A stretch of DNA of 64,000 nucleotides from Ectothiorhodospira marina (GTDB lineage: Bacteria; Pseudomonadota; Gammaproteobacteria; Ectothiorhodospirales; Ectothiorhodospiraceae): NCBI RefSeq assembly GCF_900109495.1, contig NZ_FOAA01000011.1, positions 1 through 64,000 of the forward strand, read 5' to 3'. The notes under the pieces were generated by a model, which saw nothing but the letters and a program-made list of their open reading frames with translations, was not told the origin of the DNA and did not search any database. Positions 1 to 8,788 of the stretch are shown here, one piece after another. Each line of letters opens with the position of its first letter. Within the stretch, counting starts at the first letter, position 1. Position numbers and translations under genes: made by a program.

Positions 1-810
1 CTGCAAGACCCCCGTGCCGAGGCGGACCATCCCGTTGCCGATGCCCAGTTCAGACACCTGTCCCGGGTGCGGGGCGATGCCGGGCGTTCCGCCATCGAGG
101 CGGTGGATGCCTTCGAGCAGGCGCAGTACCTGGCCCTGGTGGAGCAGGTGACCGACGATATCAATGGGTTGCTGCGCCAGGCCATGGCGGGCCAGGCGAG
201 CCCGAACCCTGGGGCAGGGCAGGCTGCCGCGCCTGCGGTATCCGAGGGGGGAGCGGAGCTGGATTCGGTATCGGCCCTGTGGCAGGCGGCGTTGGTGGAA
301 TACATCGGCCGTGAGGCCACCCCGCCCAAGGACATCGTTGCCTGGTCACTGGACCGGGACCTGGTGAACCCGGCGGACCGGGCCCTGGATGTGCGTGTCC
401 TGGTGACCCGTGAGCAGTTGAGCAGCCTGTCCCAGTCCCTGGATCGGGTGGTGCAGGCGCTGATGCGGGCGGAGGTCACCCAGGCGCAGTTCTTCGAGGC
501 GCTGCAGGGGGTGGCGGGGCAGACCATGAAGCAGCCTGAGGAGATCGGACAGGGGGCACAACTGGCGGACACGGGCCTGTTGCCGGCGTTCATCCAGAGC
601 CTGCCCTATCGCAGCGATATCCTGTCACTGACCGATGAGATGTTTGCCAGCATGACCACGCAGCAGCGTGCGGAGCTGGAGTGGAGCCTGCTGGCCAAGC
701 TGGAGCAGTACCGGGCGATCAACGAGCAGGTGGATGTGTGGTTCCAGCTCAACGACACGGATGACGATCGGGACCGGGTCTACCCATTGCACCTGGATTA
801 TCTGCCCTGA
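1..810 (+). CDS. Unrecognised protein, 3' part only
   Basis: The frame is open from the first base of the window to a TGA at 808-810, so the gene starts upstream and at least 269 residues are visible. An internal ATG lies at 67, but the open frame in front of it suggests it is not the true start. The product is acidic and largely helical in composition, with no signal peptide or membrane segment in the visible part, and ends in a charged stretch DTDDDRDR before the tail VYPLHLDYLP. I do not recognise a family. Only 34 bases separate it from the large exported protein that follows, so the two are probably co-transcribed. Confidence 0.7.
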   Translation: MQDPRAEADHPVADAQFRHLSRVRGDAGRSAIEAVDAFEQAQYLALVEQVTDDINGLLRQAMAGQASPNPGAGQAAAPAVSEGGAELDSVSALWQAALVEYIGREATPPKDIVAWSLDRDLVNPADRALDVRVLVTREQLSSLSQSLDRVVQALMRAEVTQAQFFEALQGVAGQTMKQPEEIGQGAQLADTGLLPAFIQSLPYRSDILSLTDEMFASMTTQQRAELEWSLLAKLEQYRAINEQVDVWFQLNDTDDDRDRVYPLHLDYLP

Positions 811-844
811 GGCGGTCCGGTCCATCCGTTGGAGTGATGTCATC

Positions 845-3800
845 ATGCGCAGGTTTGTCAGTTGTAGTGTTCTTGCCCTTGTCCTGATCACCCTGGCTGG
901 CGCGGTGCAGGCCTGGACGCCCGGGTTGAACAGTGCGGCGCAGAGGGTGGCCCAGGGCGTGGCGACGCCACACCAGGAGATGCTGGTGTTTTTTGCCAAC
1001 CGGGAGGTGAACCTGGCCGCCGTGCGGGGCGAGTTGTCCATCGACCAGTACAACGCGGTTCAGAAGCGTTTCCATGCCCTGAATCGGCAGTTTTCCCGTC
1101 AGGCGGTGGAGAATGCCGGGTTCCGGCCCGACTTCGGGGCCCGGAGTTTCAATCCAGGGACGGATACCGATGTGAATGTGCTGGCCACGGGCAATCGACG
1201 TATTCAGGTGGATGACATCCGGCAGATCGAGGCCAATTATCAGCGCATTGCACGCGATCATTTCAGCAGCCAGGGCGTGCAGACACCCGTGGACCGGTTT
1301 GATACCGACACGGATTTCATGCCTCATCCCGATCATACGGATCAGTTCGATCAGATCGTTCAGCACATCAACCAGCGTGGCGGTACTGCCTACGCCACCC
1401 CGGGCTCGGTGCGCGCCCAGATCGCCCTCGGCCAGGATGGGCCGGCTCGCCTCAACCCGATCAATATCGATGATGCCATGGATTATTCCGCCGAGATGCG
1501 TCGGCTGAGCCAGGCCAAGAAGCGCAGCGCGGATGCGTGGCTCCGGGAGGCGCAGGCGGTGCAGCACATCAACCCTGACCGTGCATCACTGTTCCGGGCC
1601 CGGGCGCAACTGGCTGAATCGCAGTCAGCCAAGTACATCTCCCGTCAGTTCAGTCTGAACAACCACGTGCGTCTTCAGCACGAACTGCCCTCGGTGGGCC
1701 TTGGAGATTCCGGGCTGGACAAGGCCCTGTCCCGGCTCGGAAGCCTGGATCGAGGCATGGCAACGGCTCTGGATGCGGCTGCGGTGCGCGCCATGAATCA
1801 GCACGGCCTGCAGCGGGCCTCGGATCAACTGGTGGACACCTTCGGCACCCTGGCTCGCCTCAATCCCGGTCAGGGTGAGCAATTCACCCGGGCCATCGCC
1901 CAGGAGATCAGCCGCATGAGCCCCTCCAAGGCAGGGGAGGCCATCAGTCGGCTGGAGCGCAGTGTGGGAGGCCGTTTTGCCCAGGGCGTGGCTCAGGAGA
2001 CCCGCACCCTCCGATCGGCCTCCCGTGCCGACCCGGCACCCGAGCCCTCCAGCGGGTGGGGCGGCAAGGCAGTCAGGATCATGGCGATTGGTACCACGGG
2101 CTATTTCATGGGCAAGGAGGGGGTGTATCACGCCCTGGATCAGACAGAGGCAGACGACACCACGTTCGACTTCTTCATGCGTGTGTACCAGAACGCCGCC
2201 TGGTATGGCACGGGTGTCGGGTATGCCTACGAAGAGGCGGAAAAGGCCGAGATTGCCCGGTTCATGCGGGAGGTGGAGCGAGGTAATGATCCCAGCCTCA
2301 CCCGCCATGTGACCGTGACCCTGCTCAAGGTCCCCTATCTCATGGCCAGGGATGCCGTCACAGGAATCTTGTATCTACCGGACGCCGTCGTCGAGGCCAT
2401 CACCGGGGCCAAGGAGGCAGAGGCGCGCGAACAGGCATCCAAGGCCTTCCTTGCCGAGGTGCAGCGGCTGGTGCGTCATCGTGAGCAGATCGATGAGGCC
2501 TTTGCCCACGCCGAGGAGATGGGCGTAAGGCCGGAGGACGCGGAGGGTTTCCTTAACTGTCTGTGCCGGGGTTGTGGCGGTAGCCTGGGCGGTTTTTTCT
2601 GTGTGGGGGAAGGCTGCAATCATTCCATTGGCACGGGCCCCTGCGTGTGCAAGGGCCCCCTCAGTACCTGGAACACGCCGATCCCGAGGGGCATGGAGGA
2701 AAGCCTTCACTGTTTCAATGCCGTCACCCGGAAGCATCATTACGAGGCTCAGGCCATCTTCAATCGTTGGCGGGAGCGGATTGCCAGCGAGAACTATCAA
2801 AGTGCCGAGGCGCAGGTGAAGGAGGTCATTGGTCTCATTGAGGCGGGTGATTTTGAAGAGGCTGCCTGGCGCTACCAGTCCATTGCACCCCTGGTGGAGG
2901 GGTACGTGGGCTCCTTTGCCATTGATGGCGGCGCGATGTACACACAGTTGGATCGGCACCTGGAGGGACGCATCTCGGTGGGCCTGGCCATGCAGGCCCG
3001 GGCGCTCATGGCGGACGTCAGTCAACGCAATCCCACGGGCCAGGCCGTGGAAAAGATTCATCGCGCCAGGGAGATCAACGCCCATTACCCACAGGATGTG
3101 ATTGACCGACTCGAACGCTGGCATGAAGGCTGGCAAACCTTCCTGGATGACACGCTGCCGAGAGTGGATGAACTCATCGAGGCAGGCCGGTTCGACGAGG
3201 CCCAGCAGCATCTGGTCGGGGTGCGGGAGAGCATGAACCGTGATCTGCCACCGCGGGCCAATGATCCCTCGCTCAAGGAAGCCTTTGAGCGTCTTTACGC
3301 CCGTCAGGCGGAGCGAAACGAGGCCGAAAAGCACTGGGAGCGGGCCCGTGCCCACCAGGCACGGCAGGCCTATCAAGAGGCGCTGGAGGCCTACAAGGCC
3401 GGGTTGTCCATCTGGCCGGACGATGCAGTGCAGGCTCGGGTGGCACGTCTGGAGAGCTACCTGGCGCTTCAGGATGTTGAGGAAGCCCTTGGCCGGTCGG
3501 AGCGCCCCAATGCCGAGGGGGGGCAGCAGTCACCCGAGCAACCCAGGGTCACGACCGTGAACATCGGGAGCGATCCCACGGTAGCGACGCTGACTCCGCC
3601 CCGGGAGGTGGCGCTGCCTGCCCAGCGCGGATCAATGGATGGCCAGCAACGTGAGCGGGTGCATGCACTCCAGGTGGAGCGGCATGGGCATCTGATCGTG
3701 GATGTGCAGGCGGATGGTGATCTTCAACTGGCAGCGCAACTGCGGGATTTTCAGGGAGGGAGTGTTCTGAACCAGGATTATACCGGGCGCAAAGCCAACC

Positions 3801-4999
3801 GCCGGGTGGAACAAGCCGACCTGGCCCCCGGTGTTTATGAGGTTCGGGTCTACCGCCATACAGGCGAGGGGGCGTATGAAATCAGGCCGCGTTTGCAGGT
3901 GGCCTCCACACCGAATGATCAGGAGCCGAACAATGCTGCCGAGGAAGCCAGGCTCATTCCCGTGGATGGGGTGTCCACGGGGCTGATGGGGTATCGCACC
4001 AGTGAGGGCCGGGATACGGAGGATTGGTTCCAAATCACGATGCCCGTCCACGGGCGGCTGGTGCTGGACATCCAGGCCGAGGACACGCTGCAGTTGGCGG
4101 CCCAGCTACGGGACGAGGTGGGCAGTGGCGTACTCCATCAGGACTACACCGGGCGATCTTCCCACCGTACCGTGGAGCGGGCGGACCTGGCTCCGGGAAC
4201 CTATTATCTGCGCCTCTACCGCCATACGGGTCAGGGGGGGTATCGGGTCTTGCCACGGGTGGAGGCGGTGACGTTCGCCGCGGATTCGGCGCCCAATGAA
4301 CGTGCTGAACAGGCCCAGGCGATCCCCCTCGGTGAGGTTTCCACTGGTTTGCTTGGCTATCGCGATGCCGATGGCCGGGATACCGAGGACTGGTATCAGG
4401 TGACGCTGAGGGAGCATGGACGATTGGTGGTGAATATTGAAGCCGAGGAAAGCCTGCGGCTGGCGGCCCAGCTAAGGGACGAGGCGGGCAGTGGTGTCCT
4501 GCATCAGGACTATACGGGTCGTGCCGCGCTCAGACAGTTGGAGCGTGCCGACCTCGCGCCCGGGACGTATTACCTGCGTATCTATCGCCACGAGGGTCAG
4601 GGTGGCTATACAGTCACCCCTCGGCTGGAATCCGTGGTCGCCGCCGGTGAGCCGGCTCGTAACAACAGTGCCGAGCAGGCCCGGGTGATCGAACCCGGCA
4701 GCGAGGTCACCAGCCTGCTGGGCTACCGGGATGCCTCGGGACACGACACGGAGGACTGGTTCCGTTTCACCACCCGGACCCCCGGACGGCTGGTGGTGAA
4801 CATCCACGCCGACGCAGGTCTGCGCCTGGCGGCGCAACTGCGGGACGCCAGCGCATCCCGCACCCTGGTCCAGGACTACACGGGGCGGGCATCCAGCCGC
4901 CGTCTGGAGCGGGAGGATCTGGAGCCGGCGACCTATTATGTGCGGATTTACCGCCATGAGGGGCAGGGCAGTTATCGCCTTTCCACGCGAATCCACTGA
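845..4999 (+). CDS. Very large exported protein with four C-terminal PPC-like repeats
   Basis: This 1384-residue protein begins with a clear signal peptide (MRRFVSCSVLALVLITLAGA, cleavage near AVQA-W), so the ATG at 845 is preferred over an upstream in-frame ATG that overlaps the previous gene. The middle is helical. Around residues 568-605 there is a cysteine-rich knot with about eight Cys, including CLCRGCGG and CVCKG, and around residues 640-900 helical TPR-like stretches. The last 450 residues hold four tandem beta-rich repeats (about residues 932-1018, 1037-1140, 1157-1258 and 1279-1384), each with LAAQLRD, QDYTGR, ADLAPG.Y and YRH.G(Q/E)G.Y. They resemble bacterial pre-peptidase C-terminal (PPC) domains. 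No protease domain is visible. Function unknown; probably periplasmic or secreted. Confidence 0.85.
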   Translation: MRRFVSCSVLALVLITLAGAVQAWTPGLNSAAQRVAQGVATPHQEMLVFFANREVNLAAVRGELSIDQYNAVQKRFHALNRQFSRQAVENAGFRPDFGARSFNPGTDTDVNVLATGNRRIQVDDIRQIEANYQRIARDHFSSQGVQTPVDRFDTDTDFMPHPDHTDQFDQIVQHINQRGGTAYATPGSVRAQIALGQDGPARLNPINIDDAMDYSAEMRRLSQAKKRSADAWLREAQAVQHINPDRASLFRARAQLAESQSAKYISRQFSLNNHVRLQHELPSVGLGDSGLDKALSRLGSLDRGMATALDAAAVRAMNQHGLQRASDQLVDTFGTLARLNPGQGEQFTRAIAQEISRMSPSKAGEAISRLERSVGGRFAQGVAQETRTLRSASRADPAPEPSSGWGGKAVRIMAIGTTGYFMGKEGVYHALDQTEADDTTFDFFMRVYQNAAWYGTGVGYAYEEAEKAEIARFMREVERGNDPSLTRHVTVTLLKVPYLMARDAVTGILYLPDAVVEAITGAKEAEAREQASKAFLAEVQRLVRHREQIDEAFAHAEEMGVRPEDAEGFLNCLCRGCGGSLGGFFCVGEGCNHSIGTGPCVCKGPLSTWNTPIPRGMEESLHCFNAVTRKHHYEAQAIFNRWRERIASENYQSAEAQVKEVIGLIEAGDFEEAAWRYQSIAPLVEGYVGSFAIDGGAMYTQLDRHLEGRISVGLAMQARALMADVSQRNPTGQAVEKIHRAREINAHYPQDVIDRLERWHEGWQTFLDDTLPRVDELIEAGRFDEAQQHLVGVRESMNRDLPPRANDPSLKEAFERLYARQAERNEAEKHWERARAHQARQAYQEALEAYKAGLSIWPDDAVQARVARLESYLALQDVEEALGRSERPNAEGGQQSPEQPRVTTVNIGSDPTVATLTPPREVALPAQRGSMDGQQRERVHALQVERHGHLIVDVQADGDLQLAAQLRDFQGGSVLNQDYTGRKANRRVEQADLAPGVYEVRVYRHTGEGAYEIRPRLQVASTPNDQEPNNAAEEARLIPVDGVSTGLMGYRTSEGRDTEDWFQITMPVHGRLVLDIQAEDTLQLAAQLRDEVGSGVLHQDYTGRSSHRTVERADLAPGTYYLRLYRHTGQGGYRVLPRVEAVTFAADSAPNERAEQAQAIPLGEVSTGLLGYRDADGRDTEDWYQVTLREHGRLVVNIEAEESLRLAAQLRDEAGSGVLHQDYTGRAALRQLERADLAPGTYYLRIYRHEGQGGYTVTPRLESVVAAGEPARNNSAEQARVIEPGSEVTSLLGYRDASGHDTEDWFRFTTRTPGRLVVNIHADAGLRLAAQLRDASASRTLVQDYTGRASSRRLEREDLEPATYYVRIYRHEGQGSYRLSTRIH

Positions 5000-5116
5000 G
5001 TGCGGCTGAATGCCTCGGACGGCTCCCATGTCGGGGCCGCTCGGTGGATTGGCGTTGTGCCTGCCTGTTCAGGTATTTTGCTGTCCATCCCGACCGTTTC
5101 CCAAGCGAGGAGCCCC

Positions 5117-5386
5117 ATGGTCACTGCCATCATCCTGATCAATGTCCAGCGTCAGAAGGTCAACCAGATCGCCGAGCAACTGGCGGACATGGAACAGATC
5201 ACCGAGGTCTTTTCCGTGAGTGGCCAGTATGATCTGATCGCCATCGCGCGCGTACCCAGGAACGACGACCTGGCCGAGGTGGTCACCCGTCACCTGCTGA
5301 CCATTGATGGGCTGGAGAAGACCAACACCCTGCTGGCCTTCAAGGCCTACTCCCGGCACGATCTTGAGGCCATGTTCTCCGTGTGA
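5117..5386 (+). CDS. Stand-alone Lrp/AsnC ligand-binding (RAM) domain protein
   Basis: This 89-residue protein has the alpha/beta fold pattern of the effector-binding half of Lrp/AsnC regulators (AsnC_trans_reg family): a first strand VTAIILINV, then VFSVSGQYDLIAIARV, then a final strand near TLLAFKAYS. The N-terminal helix-turn-helix of full-length regulators is absent. The ATG at 5117 was chosen because an AGCGAGGAG stretch precedes it and the product then matches the length of known stand-alone domains; the frame is open further upstream but reads as low-quality sequence. Such proteins usually form ring oligomers that bind amino acids or partner with full-length Lrp proteins. The specific ligand cannot be told from sequence. 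Confidence 0.85.
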   Translation: MVTAIILINVQRQKVNQIAEQLADMEQITEVFSVSGQYDLIAIARVPRNDDLAEVVTRHLLTIDGLEKTNTLLAFKAYSRHDLEAMFSV

Positions 5387-5481
5387 TCGTTTGGCCGTTT
5401 GGTGTGGTGTCGCCTCACCCGGGGCCGCGGCGAAGCGCGCGACGTTGGGCGTAGGCATTCAGTCATTTGCAAGGAAACCCC

Positions 5482-6060
5482 ATGACCCAGATTCAGCATC
5501 GCGAGGCCTGGTTGCTGGCTTCGCGCGAGTTTGACGAGAACCGAAGTGAAAGCCTTTGGCAACGCTGCCTGGAGCAGTGCCATCAGGACCCTAACGAAGC
5601 CAAGGCCCAGTACTTGAACGAGGCGGCAGTGCTCTATGATCAGCACCTGGCTCAGGGCCGCGGCGAGGGGACACCGCATCCCGACGGCTCTGGGGGTGTG
5701 CACCGGGGCAGACCACCCAAGCGCGCCCGGATCGGCCTTTGGGCACGATTGAAGGAGCCCTCGCTCCTCAACCCCGTGATCGCCGCCATCCCGCTGGGCC
5801 TGTTGGCCCTCTGGATCATCCTGGGCTACATCTTTGCCCAGACCCGCCCACCCTTCGTGGCCTGGGGCGTGTTGCTGGCGCTCATCTATGTGCCGGCGGC
5901 AGCCATCATCGGCTATACCGCCCTGTTCACCCTGCGGTATCGCCTCAGTGAGAGCTTTCGACGTCAGCGGGCAGGCGAGGTGGAAGGCCTGAGCCTGTGG
6001 GCCATTGTCTCGGTCCTGCTGTTTGGTGCCATCAGTATGTATCTGGTCTGGGCCTTGTAG
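5482..6060 (+). CDS. Small inner-membrane protein of unknown function
   Basis: The start is the ATG at 5482, ten bases after an AAGGA box. The product has 192 residues. The N-terminal half is soluble and helical and includes a basic linker (PPKRARIGL). The C-terminal half carries three likely transmembrane helices, roughly residues 95-117 (AIPLGLLALWIILGYIFA), 122-147 and 171-190, the last ending at the C-terminus. The N-terminal portion is probably cytoplasmic. No enzymatic motif was seen and I do not recognise the family. It lies 95 bases after the Lrp-like gene in the same orientation. Confidence 0.75.
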   Translation: MTQIQHREAWLLASREFDENRSESLWQRCLEQCHQDPNEAKAQYLNEAAVLYDQHLAQGRGEGTPHPDGSGGVHRGRPPKRARIGLWARLKEPSLLNPVIAAIPLGLLALWIILGYIFAQTRPPFVAWGVLLALIYVPAAAIIGYTALFTLRYRLSESFRRQRAGEVEGLSLWAIVSVLLFGAISMYLVWAL

Positions 6061-6154
6061 CTTCAGGGCCTTGGGGCAGGGTAGATATGACCTATTTTTC
6101 GTGGGATATTGGCCTTCCACGCACGTGTTCCGGAAAACCACAGGTAAGTGCTCC

Positions 6155-7198
6155 ATGCTGATCAAGCCTGTTGACGATCTCGCCCCCCATATTGAGGTAC
6201 TGCAGCATCTGCTTGAGCGGGCCAACGATGAACAGGCCCGTCAGATTCGCGCCAGAATCCTGGCCCTGGAAGGCCGGCTGGCCGCGGCTGCCGAACTGGA
6301 CAGGCAACTGGCCGATTCCGATCAGGCCGTGGTGATTCATGACCTGCGGCTGGAGATGCAGGGTACGTCAACTCACTTTGATCATGTGGTGATCAACCGA
6401 CGCATGGAGGCGTTCGTGCTGGACTCTCGCTTCTTCAATACCGGCGTCCGGGTGGAGGCCGAGGAGCGCTTTTTCCATGTGGACGAGGTAGTGGGTGGCG
6501 CCCCGCTGGAGATCATCGACCCGCTGAACGACCTGGCCGAGCGTGTACATGCCCTGGCAAACGCGGTGCTGTACCTGTCCTGGCCCCATCGACTGGGGGT
6601 GAGGCTGATTCCACAGGTCCATGGCCGGATCGTGGTGGGGCCCGATGCCCATGTGCACCTGGCAGGTGAGCATAACCCGGGCGGCCAGGTTACCTGGCTG
6701 GAGGATGTGCTGGAACACGGCCTGCGGGGCAAGCCGGGGCAGGGTGGCGGCCGCCTGGCCATGTTGCGGGCCATGGCCTCCACGGTGACCCTGGGGACCC
6801 TGCAGGGCTGTGCCGAGGCACTGGCAGGCCGGCACGTGGCGCGTGCGCCGGATGATCAGGCCGAGTTCGACATCAGCGATCAGCCTCCCTCCCCGGGGGA
6901 TGCACCGGAGCAGACAGCACAGGACGAGGACACGGATACACCCCCCCCGGATGAAAGCCAAGCGTCCGAGAAGAAACTGCCTTCCTCCCGTATCGCCTCC
7001 GCCCTGGGCATGAAGACGGGGCCCCTGCTGGATCTCCTGGCCGAACAGGGCCTGCTGGAGCAGCAGGACGGCGCCTGGCAACTCACGGAAAAAGGAATCG
7101 AGCGCGGCGGCGAGCAGCGCGGCAGCGGCAAGCGCATCTCCTTCGCCTGGCCGGCGTCGGTAAAGGAAGAGGCCAGGGCCGCCAGGGATCGGTCCTGA
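6155..7198 (+). CDS. NERD-domain protein with C-terminal winged-helix-like segment
   Basis: The ATG at 6155 gives a 347-residue protein. Residues 1-65 form a charged helical region (HLLERANDEQARQIRARIL). From about residue 70 there is a segment typical of nuclease-related (NERD) domains: THFDHVVINRRMEAFVLDSR followed by WPHRLGVRLIPQVHGRIVVG. A low-complexity acidic linker (residues about 245-275) leads to a C-terminal stretch KLPSSRIASALGMKTGPLLD with LLAEQGLLEQ, which reads like a small winged-helix module. NERD domains are related to restriction-endonuclease-like nucleases and often sit in DNA-processing proteins; activity here is inference. The gene is convergent with the RimK-like gene downstream. 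Confidence 0.75.
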   Translation: MLIKPVDDLAPHIEVLQHLLERANDEQARQIRARILALEGRLAAAAELDRQLADSDQAVVIHDLRLEMQGTSTHFDHVVINRRMEAFVLDSRFFNTGVRVEAEERFFHVDEVVGGAPLEIIDPLNDLAERVHALANAVLYLSWPHRLGVRLIPQVHGRIVVGPDAHVHLAGEHNPGGQVTWLEDVLEHGLRGKPGQGGGRLAMLRAMASTVTLGTLQGCAEALAGRHVARAPDDQAEFDISDQPPSPGDAPEQTAQDEDTDTPPPDESQASEKKLPSSRIASALGMKTGPLLDLLAEQGLLEQQDGAWQLTEKGIERGGEQRGSGKRISFAWPASVKEEARAARDRS

Positions 7199-7256
7199 TT
7201 CAAGGTCTCCCGCGTTGTGCATAAAAATTCCGAAATGCATCCATCAGATACGATTG

Positions 7257-8732
7257 CTAGCGCTTGCGCGTCAAATCCAGCCGGCGCACGAAATCCTCCA
7301 GAATGCGGCGGTACAGGTCATCCTTGAGCATGGCATCCTCCACGCCTGCCTCCAGGCTCGGGTTGTCGTTCACTTCGATCACCATCATGCCGCGGTCCGT
7401 CTGCTTCAGATCCACACCATAAAGCCCGTCGCCGATCAGGTTGGCGGCCTTGACGGCGGTCTTGATGACTGCCGGGGGCACATCGGCCACCGCCATGGTT
7501 CTTGAGCCCCCTTGTCTCAGACTTCCCTTGGCCTGGTGATTGACGATCTGCCAGTGCTTTCGAGACATCAGGTACTGGCAGGCATAGAGCGGGCGCTTGT
7601 TGAGGATGCCGATGCGCCAGTCGAACTCCGTGTAGACGAATTCCTGGGCCAGGATCAGATCCGATTCCTTGAACAGCCGTCGGCCGATGTCTTCCAGCTC
7701 GCTGCGGTTCTCCGCCTTGAACACCCCACGGGAGAACGACCCGTCGGGGATCTTCAGCACCACGGGATACCCAATGTCTTCTTCGGCGGTCAGCAGGTTC
7801 TCCCTGCGCAGCACCCGCGTGCGTGGCGTGGGCACCTTGTTGGCCGAGAGCCGTTCCGCCAGGTAGACCTTGTTGGTGCACTTGAGGATCGAGTCGGGGT
7901 CGTCGATCACCACCATGCCCTCGCTGTCCGCCTTGCGGGCAAAACGATAGGTGTGGTGGTCGATGCGGGTGGTCTCGCGGATGAACAGGGCGTCGTATTC
8001 CGCCAGGCGACCAAAATCCCGCCGGTCGATCAGGTCCACCTCCAGCCCCGCCGCTCGACCCAGGCGCACAAAGTGGTTGAGCGCTGCCCGATTGGAGGGG
8101 GGCAGGTCCTCGTCCGGGTTTTGCAGGATGGCCAGGTCATACTTGTAGGCGCGGGCCCCGCGCGGCCTGCGCCAAGGGCGTTTCAGGTAGGCATCCAGGG
8201 CGATGAAGAAGGCCTCCTCCTGTTCTGTATCCAGGCTGTTCAGGGCCAGGGGCTTGATGGCCTCGATGCGCCACTGACCCACCAGGCGGAACTCCACCTT
8301 GAACAACGGAGTGGGGAAGATCGAGAACAACTGCTGGGCGATCTCCTGCATCTCCTTGGGCGCGCACTGACCAAAGAACACGGTCATCTCGAAGGCCGTG
8401 GGTTCCAGTCCCGAACGCTTGCGGCCCAGCACCCGGGCCACCTTGCGATCGATGTTCTCCGTATCCAGGCTGTAGATGGACTTTCGCGACAGGTCCTGCA
8501 GGGTGCGCACCGAAGGCACCACCTTGTGCTGACGGGCCTCGGCCAGCAGCGAGCAGTAGTAGCCCACGCTCAGATACCGATGCCCGCGGCACAGGTTGAT
8601 CACCCGCAGCCGACTGTTGCCGGCAGAGTAGTCCGGGTGGGTGAGATAGTCCGCAGCCAGGACTACCGGGTAGTCCGGGAAATGGGGTTTCCAGTCTCCG
8701 TGTTGCTCAATAAGAAGAATGTGATCCGACAT
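7257..8732 (-). CDS. RimK-like ATP-grasp peptide ligase
   Basis: This 491-residue protein has an N-terminal RLAN-like region (about residues 1-180, including the YLTHPDYS and RGHRYLSVGYYCSLLAEA stretches) and a C-terminal ATP-grasp domain. Visible ATP-grasp elements are GYPVVLKIPDGSFSRGVF (ATP-binding loop), LILAQEFVYTEFDWRIG (hinge and metal-binding region) and the Mg ligand motif IEVNDNPSLEAG. It most resembles RimK-family alpha-L-glutamate ligases, which add glutamate or similar amino acids to a carboxyl acceptor. The start ATG is preceded by AAGGA. It is followed on the same strand 56 bases upstream by a GNAT/C39-peptidase fusion, a pairing seen in other proteobacteria, which suggests one pathway. 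Substrate unknown. Confidence 0.85.
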   Translation of the reverse strand: MSDHILLIEQHGDWKPHFPDYPVVLAADYLTHPDYSAGNSRLRVINLCRGHRYLSVGYYCSLLAEARQHKVVPSVRTLQDLSRKSIYSLDTENIDRKVARVLGRKRSGLEPTAFEMTVFFGQCAPKEMQEIAQQLFSIFPTPLFKVEFRLVGQWRIEAIKPLALNSLDTEQEEAFFIALDAYLKRPWRRPRGARAYKYDLAILQNPDEDLPPSNRAALNHFVRLGRAAGLEVDLIDRRDFGRLAEYDALFIRETTRIDHHTYRFARKADSEGMVVIDDPDSILKCTNKVYLAERLSANKVPTPRTRVLRRENLLTAEEDIGYPVVLKIPDGSFSRGVFKAENRSELEDIGRRLFKESDLILAQEFVYTEFDWRIGILNKRPLYACQYLMSRKHWQIVNHQAKGSLRQGGSRTMAVADVPPAVIKTAVKAANLIGDGLYGVDLKQTDRGMMVIEVNDNPSLEAGVEDAMLKDDLYRRILEDFVRRLDLTRKR

Positions 8733-8788
8733 CGGTATTTCCTTGTCTTGTCCTTGGCTATTGTGGCGCAGTCTTGTGGTGCAGGGGC

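Noticed and set aside
668-844. Upstream in-frame extension of the large exported protein
   Set aside because: It overlaps the preceding gene and would bury the signal peptide; the ATG at 845 fits better.
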